This document shows positions 7,476 through 15,503 of a stretch of DNA of 30,381 bases, in pieces. Made by a program: the position numbers and the translations under genes. Each line of letters opens with the position of its first letter. Positions within the stretch are counted from its first letter, which is position 1. This stretch comes from an uncultured Pseudoxanthomonas sp. (GTDB taxonomy: Bacteria > Pseudomonadota > Gammaproteobacteria > Xanthomonadales > Xanthomonadaceae): positions 1 through 30,381 of the forward strand of contig CAMPIO010000040.1 in NCBI GenBank assembly GCA_946886405.1, in the 5' to 3' direction. The notes beneath the pieces are model-generated. The model saw nothing but the letters and a program-made list of their open reading frames with translations. It searched no databases and had not been told where the DNA came from.

Positions 7476-8543
7476 GTGGCGTCAGCACTCAAGCGCGGTT
7501 GCCGCTTCATCGTCATCACCTTCGTCCTGCTGCTGGTCCTGGCGGCGGGTGCGGCGTTCTGGCTGTGGCAGGGCCATCGCGGCTTCGGCGACGTGGCACT
7601 GGACAGCGTCACGCCCGGCAGCACGGTGGAGGTTGCCCGCGGCGACGCCTTCCCGACCGTATTGCGCAAGCTGCGCACGCAGGGCGTGACGCAGGGGTCG
7701 GACCTGCAATGGCGCCTGCTGGCGCGCGAGACCGACACCGCCAGCCAGCTCAAGGTGGGCGAGTACGCACTGGAACCGACGCTGACGCCGCGTGAGTTGC
7801 TCAAGCGCATGCGCGAAGGCCGCACGCTGCAGTACCGCTTCACCATCGTGGAAGGGTGGAACATCCGGCAGCTGCGCGCCGCCCTGCGTGCCGCCACACC
7901 ACTGCAGCAGAAGACGGCCGAGCTGAGCGATGTCGAGCTGATGACGGCGCTGGGCCACGAGGGGCAGCATCCTGAAGGCCGCTTCCTGCCGGAGACCTAC
8001 GTCTACACGCGCAGCGAAACCGACCTGGACGTACTCAAGCGCGCCTACGCGGCGATGGAGAAGGCGGTCGATGCTGCCTGGCAGGCGCGCGCGCAGGACA
8101 TTCCGCTGCAGTCGGCGGAAGAAGCGCTGATCCTGGCGTCGATCATCGAGAAGGAAACCGGAATCGCCGAAGAACGTCCGGCTATTGCCGGCGTGTTCGC
8201 GCGGCGCCTGAAGATCGGCATGCCGCTGCAGACCGATCCCACCGTCATCTACGGCATCGGCAGCAGCTACGACGGCAACATCCGCCGCCGCGACCTGACC
8301 ACCGACACGCCCTACAACACCTATACCCGCCGCGGCCTGACGCCGACCCCCATCGCCATGCCCGGCGTGGACGCGCTGAAGGCGGCGGTGAATCCGGCCG
8401 ATGGCAACACGCTCTATTTCGTCGCCGTAGGCGACGGCAGCGGTCGGCACCTGTTCTCGGCCACGCTGGCCGAACACAATGCGGCGGTCGCACGCTATCT
8501 GGTGACGCGGCGCGAAACGCTGCGCAAGGCGGAAGCGCCGTGA
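7476..8543 (+). CDS. mltG: Endolytic murein transglycosylase MltG
   Basis: MltG (YceG) is an inner-membrane endolytic transglycosylase that cuts nascent glycan strands in the periplasm and sets peptidoglycan chain length. The 355-residue product has one N-terminal membrane segment at about residues 12-33, followed by the YceG domain. The catalytic glutamate is Glu225 in ASIIEKETG. The conserved GMPLQTDPTV, YNTY and GLPTPI-like region (here GLTPTPIAMPG) follow. The GTG at 7476 is chosen because GAGGA lies just upstream and the TM segment then sits at the usual place. The longer frame from 7374 runs into the repeat element and is rejected. It overlaps tmk by 4 bp. Confidence 0.93.
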   Translation: MASALKRGCRFIVITFVLLLVLAAGAAFWLWQGHRGFGDVALDSVTPGSTVEVARGDAFPTVLRKLRTQGVTQGSDLQWRLLARETDTASQLKVGEYALEPTLTPRELLKRMREGRTLQYRFTIVEGWNIRQLRAALRAATPLQQKTAELSDVELMTALGHEGQHPEGRFLPETYVYTRSETDLDVLKRAYAAMEKAVDAAWQARAQDIPLQSAEEALILASIIEKETGIAEERPAIAGVFARRLKIGMPLQTDPTVIYGIGSSYDGNIRRRDLTTDTPYNTYTRRGLTPTPIAMPGVDALKAAVNPADGNTLYFVAVGDGSGRHLFSATLAEHNAAVARYLVTRRETLRKAEAP

Positions 8544-9202
8544 GCGAAGCCCTGCTGTCGCAACCGCGCCTGATCACGCTGGAAGGCGGGGAGGGTGCGG
8601 GCAAGACCAGCGCCATCGCGGCCATCCGCGACCGGCTGCAGGCCGTCGGCCACGACGTGGTGCTGACGCGCGAACCCGGCGGCACGCCGTTGTCCGAACG
8701 CATCCGCGAGCTGTTGCTTGGCGCACAGGACGAGCCGCTCGCCGCAGAGACCGAGCTGCTGTTGATGTTCGCCTCGCGCGCACAGCATGTGCGTGAAGTC
8801 GTGCGTCCGGCGCTACGGCGTGGCGCTTTCGTCATCAGCGACCGGTTCACCGATTCGAGCTACGCCTACCAGGGTGCCGGCCGCGGACTGGATCCCGAGT
8901 GGATTGCCGCGCTGGAGCGTCGTGCCGTTGGCCTGAAGCCCGGCCTGACCCTGCTGCTCGATCTCGATGTGCGCGAAGGTCGGGCGCGGACGGCCGGCCG
9001 GGACCTGTGGCCGGACCGCATCGAAAGCGAGCAGGACGATTTCTTCGAACGCGTGCGCGCCGGTTTCCGTGCGCGTGCCGCCGCCGAACCGCAACGCTTC
9101 CGCGTGATCGATGCCGCCCAGCCGCCCGACGGCGTCGGCGCTGCCGTCGATGCCGCCATCCGTGCCTACCTGCGCACGCTGACCGACAGCGATCTGGCAT
9201 GA
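8540..9202 (+). CDS. tmk: Thymidylate kinase
   Basis: Tmk phosphorylates dTMP to dTDP with ATP and is essential for DNA synthesis. The 220-residue product has the P-loop GGEGAGKT at residues 16-23, the DRF/SSxAYQG substrate motif and a LID region (TAGRDLWPDRIE) before the FFERVRAGF helix. The GTG start overlaps the mltG stop in a GTGA arrangement, and its own stop overlaps the holB start (ATGA). Translational coupling across mltG-tmk-holB is therefore likely. The order matches that in E. coli. Confidence 0.96.
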   Translation: MSEALLSQPRLITLEGGEGAGKTSAIAAIRDRLQAVGHDVVLTREPGGTPLSERIRELLLGAQDEPLAAETELLLMFASRAQHVREVVRPALRRGAFVISDRFTDSSYAYQGAGRGLDPEWIAALERRAVGLKPGLTLLLDLDVREGRARTAGRDLWPDRIESEQDDFFERVRAGFRARAAAEPQRFRVIDAAQPPDGVGAAVDAAIRAYLRTLTDSDLA

Positions 9203-10173
9203 GCGCTGCGTTCTCGCCCTGGCAACAACGCGCCTACGACCACGCGGTCGCGGCGCTCGAGTCCGGACGCCTCGGTCATGGCCTGCTGGTCTGTGGTCCT
9301 GCGGGCCTCGGCAAGCGCGCGGTGCTGGACCAGTTGGCGCGTCGCGTGCTCGCGCAACAGCGTGACCCGGACGGCGAGCCTGCGCCGGGCGACCGCAGCA
9401 CCCGCCTGATCGACGCGGGCACGCATCCCGATCTTCACGTCATTTCGTTCGTCGCCACCAAGGACGGCAGCAAGCTGCGCACCGAGATCGTCATCGACCA
9501 GATTCGCGAGGTGTCGCAGAAGCTGGCGCTCACGCCCCAGTACGGCGGCGCGCAGGTGGCCTTGATCGATCCGGCGGACGCGATCAACCGGTCGGCCTGC
9601 AACGCCTTGCTGAAGACGCTGGAAGAACCCGCGCCGAACCGCTACCTGTGGCTGGTCAGCGCACAGCCCGCGCGCCTGCCGGCCACCATCCGCAGCCGCT
9701 GCCAGCGCATCGAATTCCGTCTGCCTCCCCGCGACGAGGCATTGGCCTGGCTGCAGGCACAGGGTCACGCGCCCAGCGAGGCGGCGCGCGCCCTGGACGC
9801 GGCGCGTGGTCACCCCGGTCTTGCCGATGACTGGCTACGCAACGACGGGCTGGCGCTGCGCGAAGGCGTGGCACGTGATTTGCAGCGGCTGGAGAAGGGC
9901 GAGATCGGTGTGGTGGAAACCGCGCAGCGCTGGGCCAACGACGAGCTGGCCGATGCGCGACTGCGTCATGCGGCGGATCTTGCGCTGGAACAGGCGGGTA
10001 CGGTCGGCTTGACCGATCCTGCCCGATTGAACAAGCTGGCTACCTGGTTCGACGCTGCCAACCGCACCCGCGATCTCTTGCGGACCACGGTGCGTGGCGA
10101 TCTCGCCATGGTGGAACTGCTGCTGGCCTGGGCCGGTGGTGATCGCGGACGCGCTGTCGGGGCGCGCCGCTGA
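9199..10173 (+). CDS. holB: DNA polymerase III subunit delta'
   Basis: Delta' is a rigid component of the clamp loader that works with gamma/tau and delta to place the beta clamp on DNA. The 324-residue protein has a P-loop-like GPAGLGKR at residues 33-40, the conserved NALLKTLEEP region and the SRC motif in IRSRCQRIEF. The four cysteines that form the zinc module in E. coli delta' are absent from the matching segment (about residues 50-70), which is instead a polar linker. The ATG at 9199 overlaps the tmk stop. An upstream frame start at 8899 is a reading-frame extension inside tmk. Confidence 0.93.
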   Translation: MSAAFSPWQQRAYDHAVAALESGRLGHGLLVCGPAGLGKRAVLDQLARRVLAQQRDPDGEPAPGDRSTRLIDAGTHPDLHVISFVATKDGSKLRTEIVIDQIREVSQKLALTPQYGGAQVALIDPADAINRSACNALLKTLEEPAPNRYLWLVSAQPARLPATIRSRCQRIEFRLPPRDEALAWLQAQGHAPSEAARALDAARGHPGLADDWLRNDGLALREGVARDLQRLEKGEIGVVETAQRWANDELADARLRHAADLALEQAGTVGLTDPARLNKLATWFDAANRTRDLLRTTVRGDLAMVELLLAWAGGDRGRAVGARR

Positions 10174-10192
10174 CCGAAACACGGAGACGTCG

Positions 10193-10546
10193 ATGAATGC
10201 AGCAGGTGGACGGCAGGGCATCCTGTCGCTGGCAGTGAAGGACAAGGCCGCGCTGTACAACGCCTACATGCCATTCGTGAAAGGCGGTGGCATCTTCGTG
10301 CCCACGCCGAAGCGTTACTTCCTCGGCGACGAGGTGTTCCTGCTGCTGACCCTGCCCGAATCCAGTGACCGCTTGCCGGTGGCGGGCAAGGTGGTGTGGG
10401 TGACGCCGGTGGGTGCGCAGGGCAATCGCGCCTCGGGCATCGGCGTGCAGTTCGCCGAGAACGGGGAAGGCGAAGCCATCAAGAACCGCATCGAGACCAT
10501 GCTGGCGGGCAGCCTCAACGGCGAGAAGCCCACGCACACGATGTGA
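10193..10546 (+). CDS. pilZ: PilZ domain protein, type IV pilus biogenesis adaptor
   Basis: This is a 117-residue PilZ-domain protein directly after holB, the standard location of the pilus PilZ in xanthomonads and pseudomonads. In Xanthomonas this PilZ links FimX to the pilus ATPase PilB. The canonical c-di-GMP motifs (RxxxR and [D/N]xSxxG) are missing; the matching segment reads FVKGGGIFVPT. It is therefore expected not to bind c-di-GMP itself, as known for this subfamily. A CGGAGA ribosome-binding site lies 5 bases before the ATG at 10193. The gap from holB is 19 bp, so it is likely co-transcribed. Confidence 0.93.
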   Translation: MNAAGGRQGILSLAVKDKAALYNAYMPFVKGGGIFVPTPKRYFLGDEVFLLLTLPESSDRLPVAGKVVWVTPVGAQGNRASGIGVQFAENGEGEAIKNRIETMLAGSLNGEKPTHTM

Positions 10547-10552
10547 CGCGCT

Positions 10553-10571
10553 GGCCGGCGGCGTGCCGGCC
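10553..10571. terminator. Hairpin between convergent pilZ and topoisomerase genes
   Basis: GGCCGGC (10553-10559) pairs with GCCGGCC (10565-10571) across a 5-base loop, in the 47-bp gap between two convergent genes. There is no T tract on either strand. It could act as a weak bidirectional terminator, but this is inferred from position only. Confidence 0.35.
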
Positions 10572-10593
10572 CCCTGGCGCACTGTCCACGTTG

Positions 10594-11589
10594 TCATGTC
10601 CGCGCATGCCGCAGGTAGCGGATCGCGGCGCGTTCCCACTGTCGGGGCCCGCTCGCATGGCGGGCGGCACGCTGGAGTCCACCGTCCTCCCAGCCCGCGA
10701 AGACGCGCGGATCCACATAATTCTTCTCGCAGATGCGGGGGGTGTTGCCCAGCAGGTCGGCGGCGCCACGCAACACGGCCATCCTGACCTGCGCGCGCTG
10801 CGCATCGTCGCCGGGGGCGGGCGGCTCCTGCGTCGCCAACGCGCGGAAAGCGAACAGGGTGGCACCCAGGGTGCGGAAGTCCTTGGCGGTGTACGGCCCC
10901 TGCAACTGCGCCTGCAGATAGTCGTTCACATCGCCTGAGGTGATGCGACGGGCGCGGCCATCTTCGCGATACTGGAACAGCGCCTGCCCGGGCAACTGGC
11001 GGCATTGCCGTACAAGACGCACCAGGCGGGCATCGGAGACGCGGGATTCGAGTGGCTTGCCGCCTTTGCCGCGGAAGGCGAACCGCACATGGCCGGCGGC
11101 GATGAAGTGGGCATGGGCGTTGCGCAACGTGGTGAGGCCGTACGACCCGTTCTCCTTCGCGTAGCTGGCATTGCCAACACGGAGCAGGGTGTGGCCCAGC
11201 AGGGCGATCACCAGCGCGACCACCTTTTCACGCGGCAGGCCCGGCAGCGCGAGGTCGGCACGCACCTGGCGACGCAGCCGCGGCAGGGAATCGGCGAAGG
11301 AAACCAGGCGGTCGTACTTGCGCGCGCCACGTTCGGCCTGCCATGCCGCGTGGTAGCGGTACTGCTTGCGTCCGCGCGCGTCGCGTCCCGTGGCCTGCAG
11401 GTGGCCGCGCGCGTCGGCGCAGATCCACACATCGGTGTAGGCAGGGGGGATGGCCAGTTGGCGGATACGCGCGAGCGTACCGGCGTCGCGCACCGCACGC
11501 CCGCGGGGATCCACATAGGCGAAACCGCGTCCACGGCGACGCCGGCGCAAGCCGGGCATGGCATCGGACGTATAGCGCAGGCCGGCCAA
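10594..11589 (-). CDS. DNA topoisomerase IB (poxvirus type)
   Basis: This is a type IB topoisomerase that relaxes both positive and negative supercoils through a 3'-phosphotyrosyl intermediate. The 331-residue protein carries the whole active site: Arg137 in LLRVGN, Lys175 in FRGKGGK, Arg239 in AKDFRT, Asn282 in LLGNTP and nucleophile Tyr291 in CEKNYVDP. Asn instead of His at 282 is usual in bacterial members such as the Deinococcus enzyme. The start is uncertain. TTG at 11589 keeps AGLRYTSDAMPG, which is conserved in the family, whereas ATG at 11559 would remove it. The upstream 96-residue gene ends only 5 bases earlier, so the two are probably co-transcribed. Confidence 0.9.
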   Translation of the reverse strand: MAGLRYTSDAMPGLRRRRRGRGFAYVDPRGRAVRDAGTLARIRQLAIPPAYTDVWICADARGHLQATGRDARGRKQYRYHAAWQAERGARKYDRLVSFADSLPRLRRQVRADLALPGLPREKVVALVIALLGHTLLRVGNASYAKENGSYGLTTLRNAHAHFIAAGHVRFAFRGKGGKPLESRVSDARLVRLVRQCRQLPGQALFQYREDGRARRITSGDVNDYLQAQLQGPYTAKDFRTLGATLFAFRALATQEPPAPGDDAQRAQVRMAVLRGAADLLGNTPRICEKNYVDPRVFAGWEDGGLQRAARHASGPRQWERAAIRYLRHART

Positions 11590-11594
11590 GTGCG

Positions 11595-11885
11595 TCAGAA
11601 GTCGTCGACGTACTCGAGTACCAGGCCGTACTGCGCGCCGATGTCGTCTGCGGTGGCGCGAACGCGGTCGGCGTGCGACGACGTGGTTTCCACTTCGACG
11701 GCATGCAGGTCACCGCCCGGCATATCGTCGGACAGACCGGCGGAACTGGAGTCGTCGTCGTCCATGTGCGGCATCAGGTCTGCGAGTTCCTCGACCCGCT
11801 CCACGCCGTCCACGCCGTGCAGGGCTGCGAGCAGGGCGTCGAAGCCGGTGCGCGGCCCCGTCGCCCGCATTCTGATCATCGTCAT
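11595..11885 (-). CDS. Small acidic hypothetical protein upstream of topoisomerase IB
   Basis: This encodes a 96-residue acidic protein that I do not assign to a family. The ATG at 11885 is preceded by an AGAGGA ribosome-binding site at good spacing. A longer frame reaching 12236 is rejected because that extension has no protein-like composition. The predicted product has an N-terminal basic stretch, a hydrophobic helix-like segment (FDALLAALHGV), an acidic run (MDDDDSSS near residues 41-48) and a C-terminus rich in Asp and Val. It contains no Cys, no signal peptide and no membrane segment. It ends 5 bases before the topoisomerase start, suggesting a functional or regulatory link. Confidence 0.75.
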   Translation of the reverse strand: MTMIRMRATGPRTGFDALLAALHGVDGVERVEELADLMPHMDDDDSSSAGLSDDMPGGDLHAVEVETTSSHADRVRATADDIGAQYGLVLEYVDDF

Positions 11886-12070
11886 GGTGGTCCTCTGCGC
11901 AAGGCGCGTGTGTCTTGAGGCCGAACTTAGGTGCGACGAAGTCACGTCCTCGTGAAGTCCGGCCAGCATCGGCAGCGATGTGTTCAGGCGGCGGTGGCGC
12001 ATCGAGGCTCGTGTCGCCGATGGTCGGCGGGGGATCCGCGCTGTGCCGTCCCGTGATCGGATACGTACGA

Positions 12071-13240
12071 TCAGGAAGCCGGGGATGTCGGCGCAGGTGC
12101 GGCTGCCGTGGCATTTGGTGCCTTGCCGTCGAGCAATCTGCCGATCACGGTATGCCGGACGAGCAACTGGTAGCTCGCGAACGAGAGCACGAGCGTGGCT
12201 GCCAGCGACGATGCGAACTTGGCCGTCCATTGCCACGGCATGTCCAGCAGCGGGTACTGGATGGCCAGCAACAGCGGCAGGTGGACGAGGTAGACCCAGT
12301 ACGCGCTATCGGCGAGCCAGCGCATGGTCGCGCTGCGCGAATCCAGCCATCGCCTCGCGGCGAGCAGGCACCAGAGCGTCATCCAGCATCCTGCGCACGC
12401 CTCCAGGAGCGCATGCAGCGCGTGCTGCATGGCGGGCGGACGTGCGACGGTGAAGGCACCGGTGACACGGAACAGCAGCAGGTAGGAGAGCAACCCGCCC
12501 GCCAACAGGAAAGGCGACAGTGGCCGGAGGCGATCGAGCAGCCGGTCGTGGAGGTGCAACTGGTATCCGAATGCGAAATACAGTCCGAAGAACGCGAGCG
12601 CCCACAGCGCGGGAACGAAGAATTCGGGTGCGGGCCACGGCACGCCGACCATCGCCAGTGCGGGTGCCGTCAGCAAGGGAGCGACCGCGATCAGCGCCGG
12701 CACGGGCATCGCGGCGATCCTGGCGCCGATGCGGCCCACGTCGAGGGCCGAGGCGACCCAGACCATCAGCGTGAACAGCATCAGGTAGAACAGGAACCAC
12801 AGATGTGCCCACCCCGGCATCGATGGCATGGCACCATGCTGTTCGATATAGGTGCGGATCCACGTCAACGCCGGCGATGGGCGCGCTACCGTCTCCGCTG
12901 CCCGCTCCGTCAGCCACGCCAGGCTGGCGAGGGCCGGAGGTGTCAGCAGGGCCAGCGGCAGCAACACCCGCCTGCAACGATTGCGGAACAACCCCGCCAT
13001 TGAGCGGCGCGTCACCAGCCGCGCCGCGAAGTAGCCTGCGAGCGCGAAGAACAGCGGCATGCGGAACATGTGCACGAACCACGCAACCGCATCGACGACG
13101 ACCGAATTGCCGGGATCTGCGGCCGGCCATACCGGATGCATCAACGGGCTGTAGGCCAGCGCCGCATGGAAGACCACGCCTGCCAGCATCGCCAGTGCGC
13201 GCAGGTTGTCCATGGCGTGGACGCGGTCCCCGGCCGGCAT
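12071..13240 (-). CDS. Acyltransferase family 3 membrane protein (OpgC/MdoC-like)
   Basis: This 389-residue, very hydrophobic protein has about ten predicted membrane helices and belongs to the acyltransferase 3 superfamily, which O-acylates sugars or other envelope molecules. The N-terminal motif MDNLRALAMLAGVVFHAALAY carries the family's LRA and FHA signatures; the His is the expected catalytic residue. The substrate cannot be told from the sequence. Similarity in layout to the glucan succinyltransferase OpgC is noted, not proved. The ATG at 13240 lies 12 bases after the permease stop; ATG at 13213 is an alternative. The frame extends further upstream inside the permease gene, but that part is out of context. 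Last gene of the gntR operon. Confidence 0.8.
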   Translation of the reverse strand: MPAGDRVHAMDNLRALAMLAGVVFHAALAYSPLMHPVWPAADPGNSVVVDAVAWFVHMFRMPLFFALAGYFAARLVTRRSMAGLFRNRCRRVLLPLALLTPPALASLAWLTERAAETVARPSPALTWIRTYIEQHGAMPSMPGWAHLWFLFYLMLFTLMVWVASALDVGRIGARIAAMPVPALIAVAPLLTAPALAMVGVPWPAPEFFVPALWALAFFGLYFAFGYQLHLHDRLLDRLRPLSPFLLAGGLLSYLLLFRVTGAFTVARPPAMQHALHALLEACAGCWMTLWCLLAARRWLDSRSATMRWLADSAYWVYLVHLPLLLAIQYPLLDMPWQWTAKFASSLAATLVLSFASYQLLVRHTVIGRLLDGKAPNATAAAPAPTSPAS

Positions 13241-13251
13241 GGCGATGGCGC

Positions 13252-13938
13252 TCAGAGGAACGAGGTCTTGCGCGCGTGCACCCAGCCGGCGACGAGGATG
13301 GCGATGCCGATCACTGCCAGTTCGCCCCCGATCAGCGCCAGCACCTGCGGACTCCAGACGATGACATCGCCCTGCATGTGCTCGCGGATGCCCTGCATCC
13401 AGGTGACCCAGTAGAGGAAGGGACCGATCAGGGTCATCAACGCCAGCATCGCGAACACGTTCCAGCCTTCGGAATCCACCGCGATCACCATGCACAGCGA
13501 AAGGCAGAAATGGGCCAGCATGAACAACGTCACCACCACCAGCCACGGCACCGCGCCGTCCGGGCGCGGCGTGGTCAGCACCAGCACCAGCAGGCCGCCG
13601 CTGACCAGCAGGAATGGCACCAGATAGATGACCAGGTTGGCCAGCAGCTTGCCCCAGAACACGTCCATCGGCGTCACCGGCAGGCTCATGACGAAGGGCT
13701 GGGTCTGCTGCTTGCGTTCGACCATCACCGAGGACTGGATGGCATAGGAACCCACCACGAGCAGCAGCACCAGCAGCAGCAGCGCGCCGGCCGAAGCCAG
13801 CCACGGTGTGCCCATGCCCACCAGCCCCAGTGCCAGCAGCAGACCGGCGACAAAACCGGCGAGTTGCTTCTGGTAGACCTGCCAGTCCTTGATGATCAGC
13901 CTGCGGACCATCGCCGCATCGGATGCGAGCCAGTTCAT
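13252..13938 (-). CDS. ABC transporter permease subunit
   Basis: This 228-residue integral membrane protein has five to six hydrophobic segments, starting with MNWLASDAAMVRRLIIKDW and a first helix around residues 28-45. It has the layout of permeases encoded with YtrA-type regulators and BcrA/YtrB-like ATPases. The central region contains the motif FVMSLPVTPMDVFWGKLLANL, common in ABC-2-like permeases. The start ATG at 13938 overlaps the ATPase stop (ATGA), so translation is coupled. No substrate can be inferred. Such systems are usually exporters involved in envelope stress or antibiotic response. Confidence 0.87.
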   Translation of the reverse strand: MNWLASDAAMVRRLIIKDWQVYQKQLAGFVAGLLLALGLVGMGTPWLASAGALLLLVLLLVVGSYAIQSSVMVERKQQTQPFVMSLPVTPMDVFWGKLLANLVIYLVPFLLVSGGLLVLVLTTPRPDGAVPWLVVVTLFMLAHFCLSLCMVIAVDSEGWNVFAMLALMTLIGPFLYWVTWMQGIREHMQGDVIVWSPQVLALIGGELAVIGIAILVAGWVHARKTSFL

Positions 13939-14819
13939 GCGTGCGTGCTCCCGCGGACGGTAGTGACGAAGATGTCTTCCAGCACCATCGGCTCCACTGA
14001 CTCGATGTCGAGGCCGAGTGCCTGCAGCGCAGGCAGCGTGGTGGCGTCGAACGCGCCGGTCTTCACTTCCAGCAATGGCGCGCTGTCGCGGACCGAGGCG
14101 ATGCCGGGCAGTTGCGTGAGCGCTTCCGTCGATGCACCACGGCACAGGATCCGCCGCCAGCCGTCGAGGAAGGATTCCTTGTCGCGCGAGGCGACCACAC
14201 GGCCGCCGTGCAGGAAGGTGATCGAATCGGCGATCTGTTCGATGTCGGCGGTGTTGTGCGACGAAAACAGGATCGAGCGTTCCTCGTCGCGCAAGACATC
14301 GGCCAGTGCGTCCAGCACCTCGCCGCGCGCGACCGGATCCAGTCCCGTTGTCGGCTCATCCAGCAACAGCAGGCGCGGATGGCGGGCGAAAATCAGCAGC
14401 AGCAGCGCCTTGACGCGCTGCCCGTGCGAGAACCCGCCGAGTGCCTGTTGCGGCCGCAGGTCGAAGCGCTTCAGCAGGTCCTGCGCATATGCCTCGTCCC
14501 ACGCGGGATAGACGCTGCGGATGAAGTCCATGTGCCAGCGCAGGCTCTGCCCGCGATAGAGACGCATGTCGTCGGAGGCATAGCCGACATCGCGCTTCAC
14601 GGCGACCTGGGCTCGTGGCAAGGGCTGGCCGAGTACCTCGACCCTGCCGCCGTCTGCACGCACCAGCCCCATCAGCATGCGCAGCAGGGTCGACTTGCCG
14701 GCGCCGTTGACGCCGACCAGTCCCATGACCTGGCCCTGCGGAAGCGTCAGGTCGATGTCGTGCAATGCGAATCCGTCGTACTGCTTGCGCACGCCTTCGA
14801 GCGCGATGGCGAGGGTCAT
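13935..14819 (-). CDS. ABC transporter ATP-binding protein
   Basis: This is a 294-residue ATPase of the BcrA/YtrB-like type. Visible motifs are Walker A GVNGAGKST at 36-44, signature FSHGQ at 130-134 (instead of LSGGQ), Walker B LLLLDE at 150-155, and His188 in SSHN. The Q-loop position appears to be Asp83 in GYASDDMRLY. Residues beyond about 220 form a C-terminal extension of the kind seen in exporters of this class. The ATG at 14819 overlaps the gntR stop, and the stop overlaps the permease start. The pair likely forms an exporter with two copies of each subunit. Confidence 0.92.
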   Translation of the reverse strand: MTLAIALEGVRKQYDGFALHDIDLTLPQGQVMGLVGVNGAGKSTLLRMLMGLVRADGGRVEVLGQPLPRAQVAVKRDVGYASDDMRLYRGQSLRWHMDFIRSVYPAWDEAYAQDLLKRFDLRPQQALGGFSHGQRVKALLLLIFARHPRLLLLDEPTTGLDPVARGEVLDALADVLRDEERSILFSSHNTADIEQIADSITFLHGGRVVASRDKESFLDGWRRILCRGASTEALTQLPGIASVRDSAPLLEVKTGAFDATTLPALQALGLDIESVEPMVLEDIFVTTVRGSTHA

Positions 14820-15241
14820 CCTGGTTTCCTTCGATCGGAATTCGTGGGGGGCTTGGGCTCGCCCGGGTCGTCGGACAGCGCCTGCTCGACGCGATCGACA
14901 ATCTGCTGACGGTCGAGGCCAAGTCTCCTTGCCGCCTCCACCATGCCGGCCAGTTGCGACTGGAACTCCTGCGCGGCCAGCGCCTGGGTCGCGTCGAGTG
15001 TTTCGGCCACGAAAGAGCCTTTGCCCTGCCGCGTCACGATCACGCCGGAACGTTCCAGCTCCAGATAGGCCCGCTTGACCGTGATCACACTGACCCGGCT
15101 GCCCGCGGCCAGCTCTCGGATGGACGGGAGCGGCGTGCCGGCCTTCCATTCGCCGGCCATCACCTTGGCGACCACCTGCGCCATGATCTGCTCGTACATG
15201 GGCGTGATCGAATGGGGAGACAGCAGCAGGTCGGTATCCAT
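14816..15241 (-). CDS. GntR family regulator, YtrA subfamily
   Basis: This is a 141-residue transcription factor with an N-terminal winged helix-turn-helix (about residues 14-78, with MYEQI, LPSIRELA, SVITVKRAYLELERSG and GKGSFVA) and a short helical C-terminal dimer domain. That short layout defines the YtrA subfamily, which nearly always represses its own ABC transporter operon. It is the first gene of a four-gene unit with ATGA overlaps to the ATPase. A palindrome overlapping the -10 box about 110 bp upstream is the likely operator. Xanthomonas HpaR1 belongs to the same subfamily, but orthology is not shown here. Confidence 0.93.
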   Translation of the reverse strand: MDTDLLLSPHSITPMYEQIMAQVVAKVMAGEWKAGTPLPSIRELAAGSRVSVITVKRAYLELERSGVIVTRQGKGSFVAETLDATQALAAQEFQSQLAGMVEAARRLGLDRQQIVDRVEQALSDDPGEPKPPTNSDRRKPG

Positions 15242-15349
15242 TCAACCCCCGGGTGCGCGCGTTACGCCGCGTTGTGCCGCATCGGCGACAAATGAAGGCT
15301 CCATGTCGTTAGCCTGATCCAATGCGTCGAGCCCCGGCGCCGATGTCTG

Positions 15350-15386
15350 TGTATAGTGAGTATATACAGTAATTTCTGCCGGTCAA
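15350..15386 (-). promoter_or_regulatory. gntR operon promoter with overlapping palindromic operator
   Basis: On the - strand, TTGACC (15386-15381) is followed after 16 bases by TATACT (15364-15359), five of six matches at each box. The palindrome TGTATA-N7-TATACA at 15350-15368 covers the -10 box completely. A dimeric YtrA-type regulator bound there would block RNA polymerase. The predicted start near 15352 leaves a leader of about 110 bases before gntR. Confidence 0.75.
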
Positions 15387-15503
15387 TCGGTGGGCGTCCG
15401 CGCGGGTCGCGGCGCGGGACCAAGGCATGCAAAGGCGCCGACGTTCGTTGGCGCGCCGCTCCACTGATGCACAATGCGACGCCCTATCGGACCCGGACGC
15501 ACC

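Noticed and set aside
11005..11955. 316-residue + strand frame opposite topoisomerase IB
   Set aside because: The topoisomerase has a complete active site on the other strand; this frame shows no family similarity.
13241..13804. N-terminal 188-residue extension of the acyltransferase frame
   Set aside because: It lies inside the permease gene in another frame and lacks protein-like membrane segments; the family N-terminus begins near 13240 or 13213.
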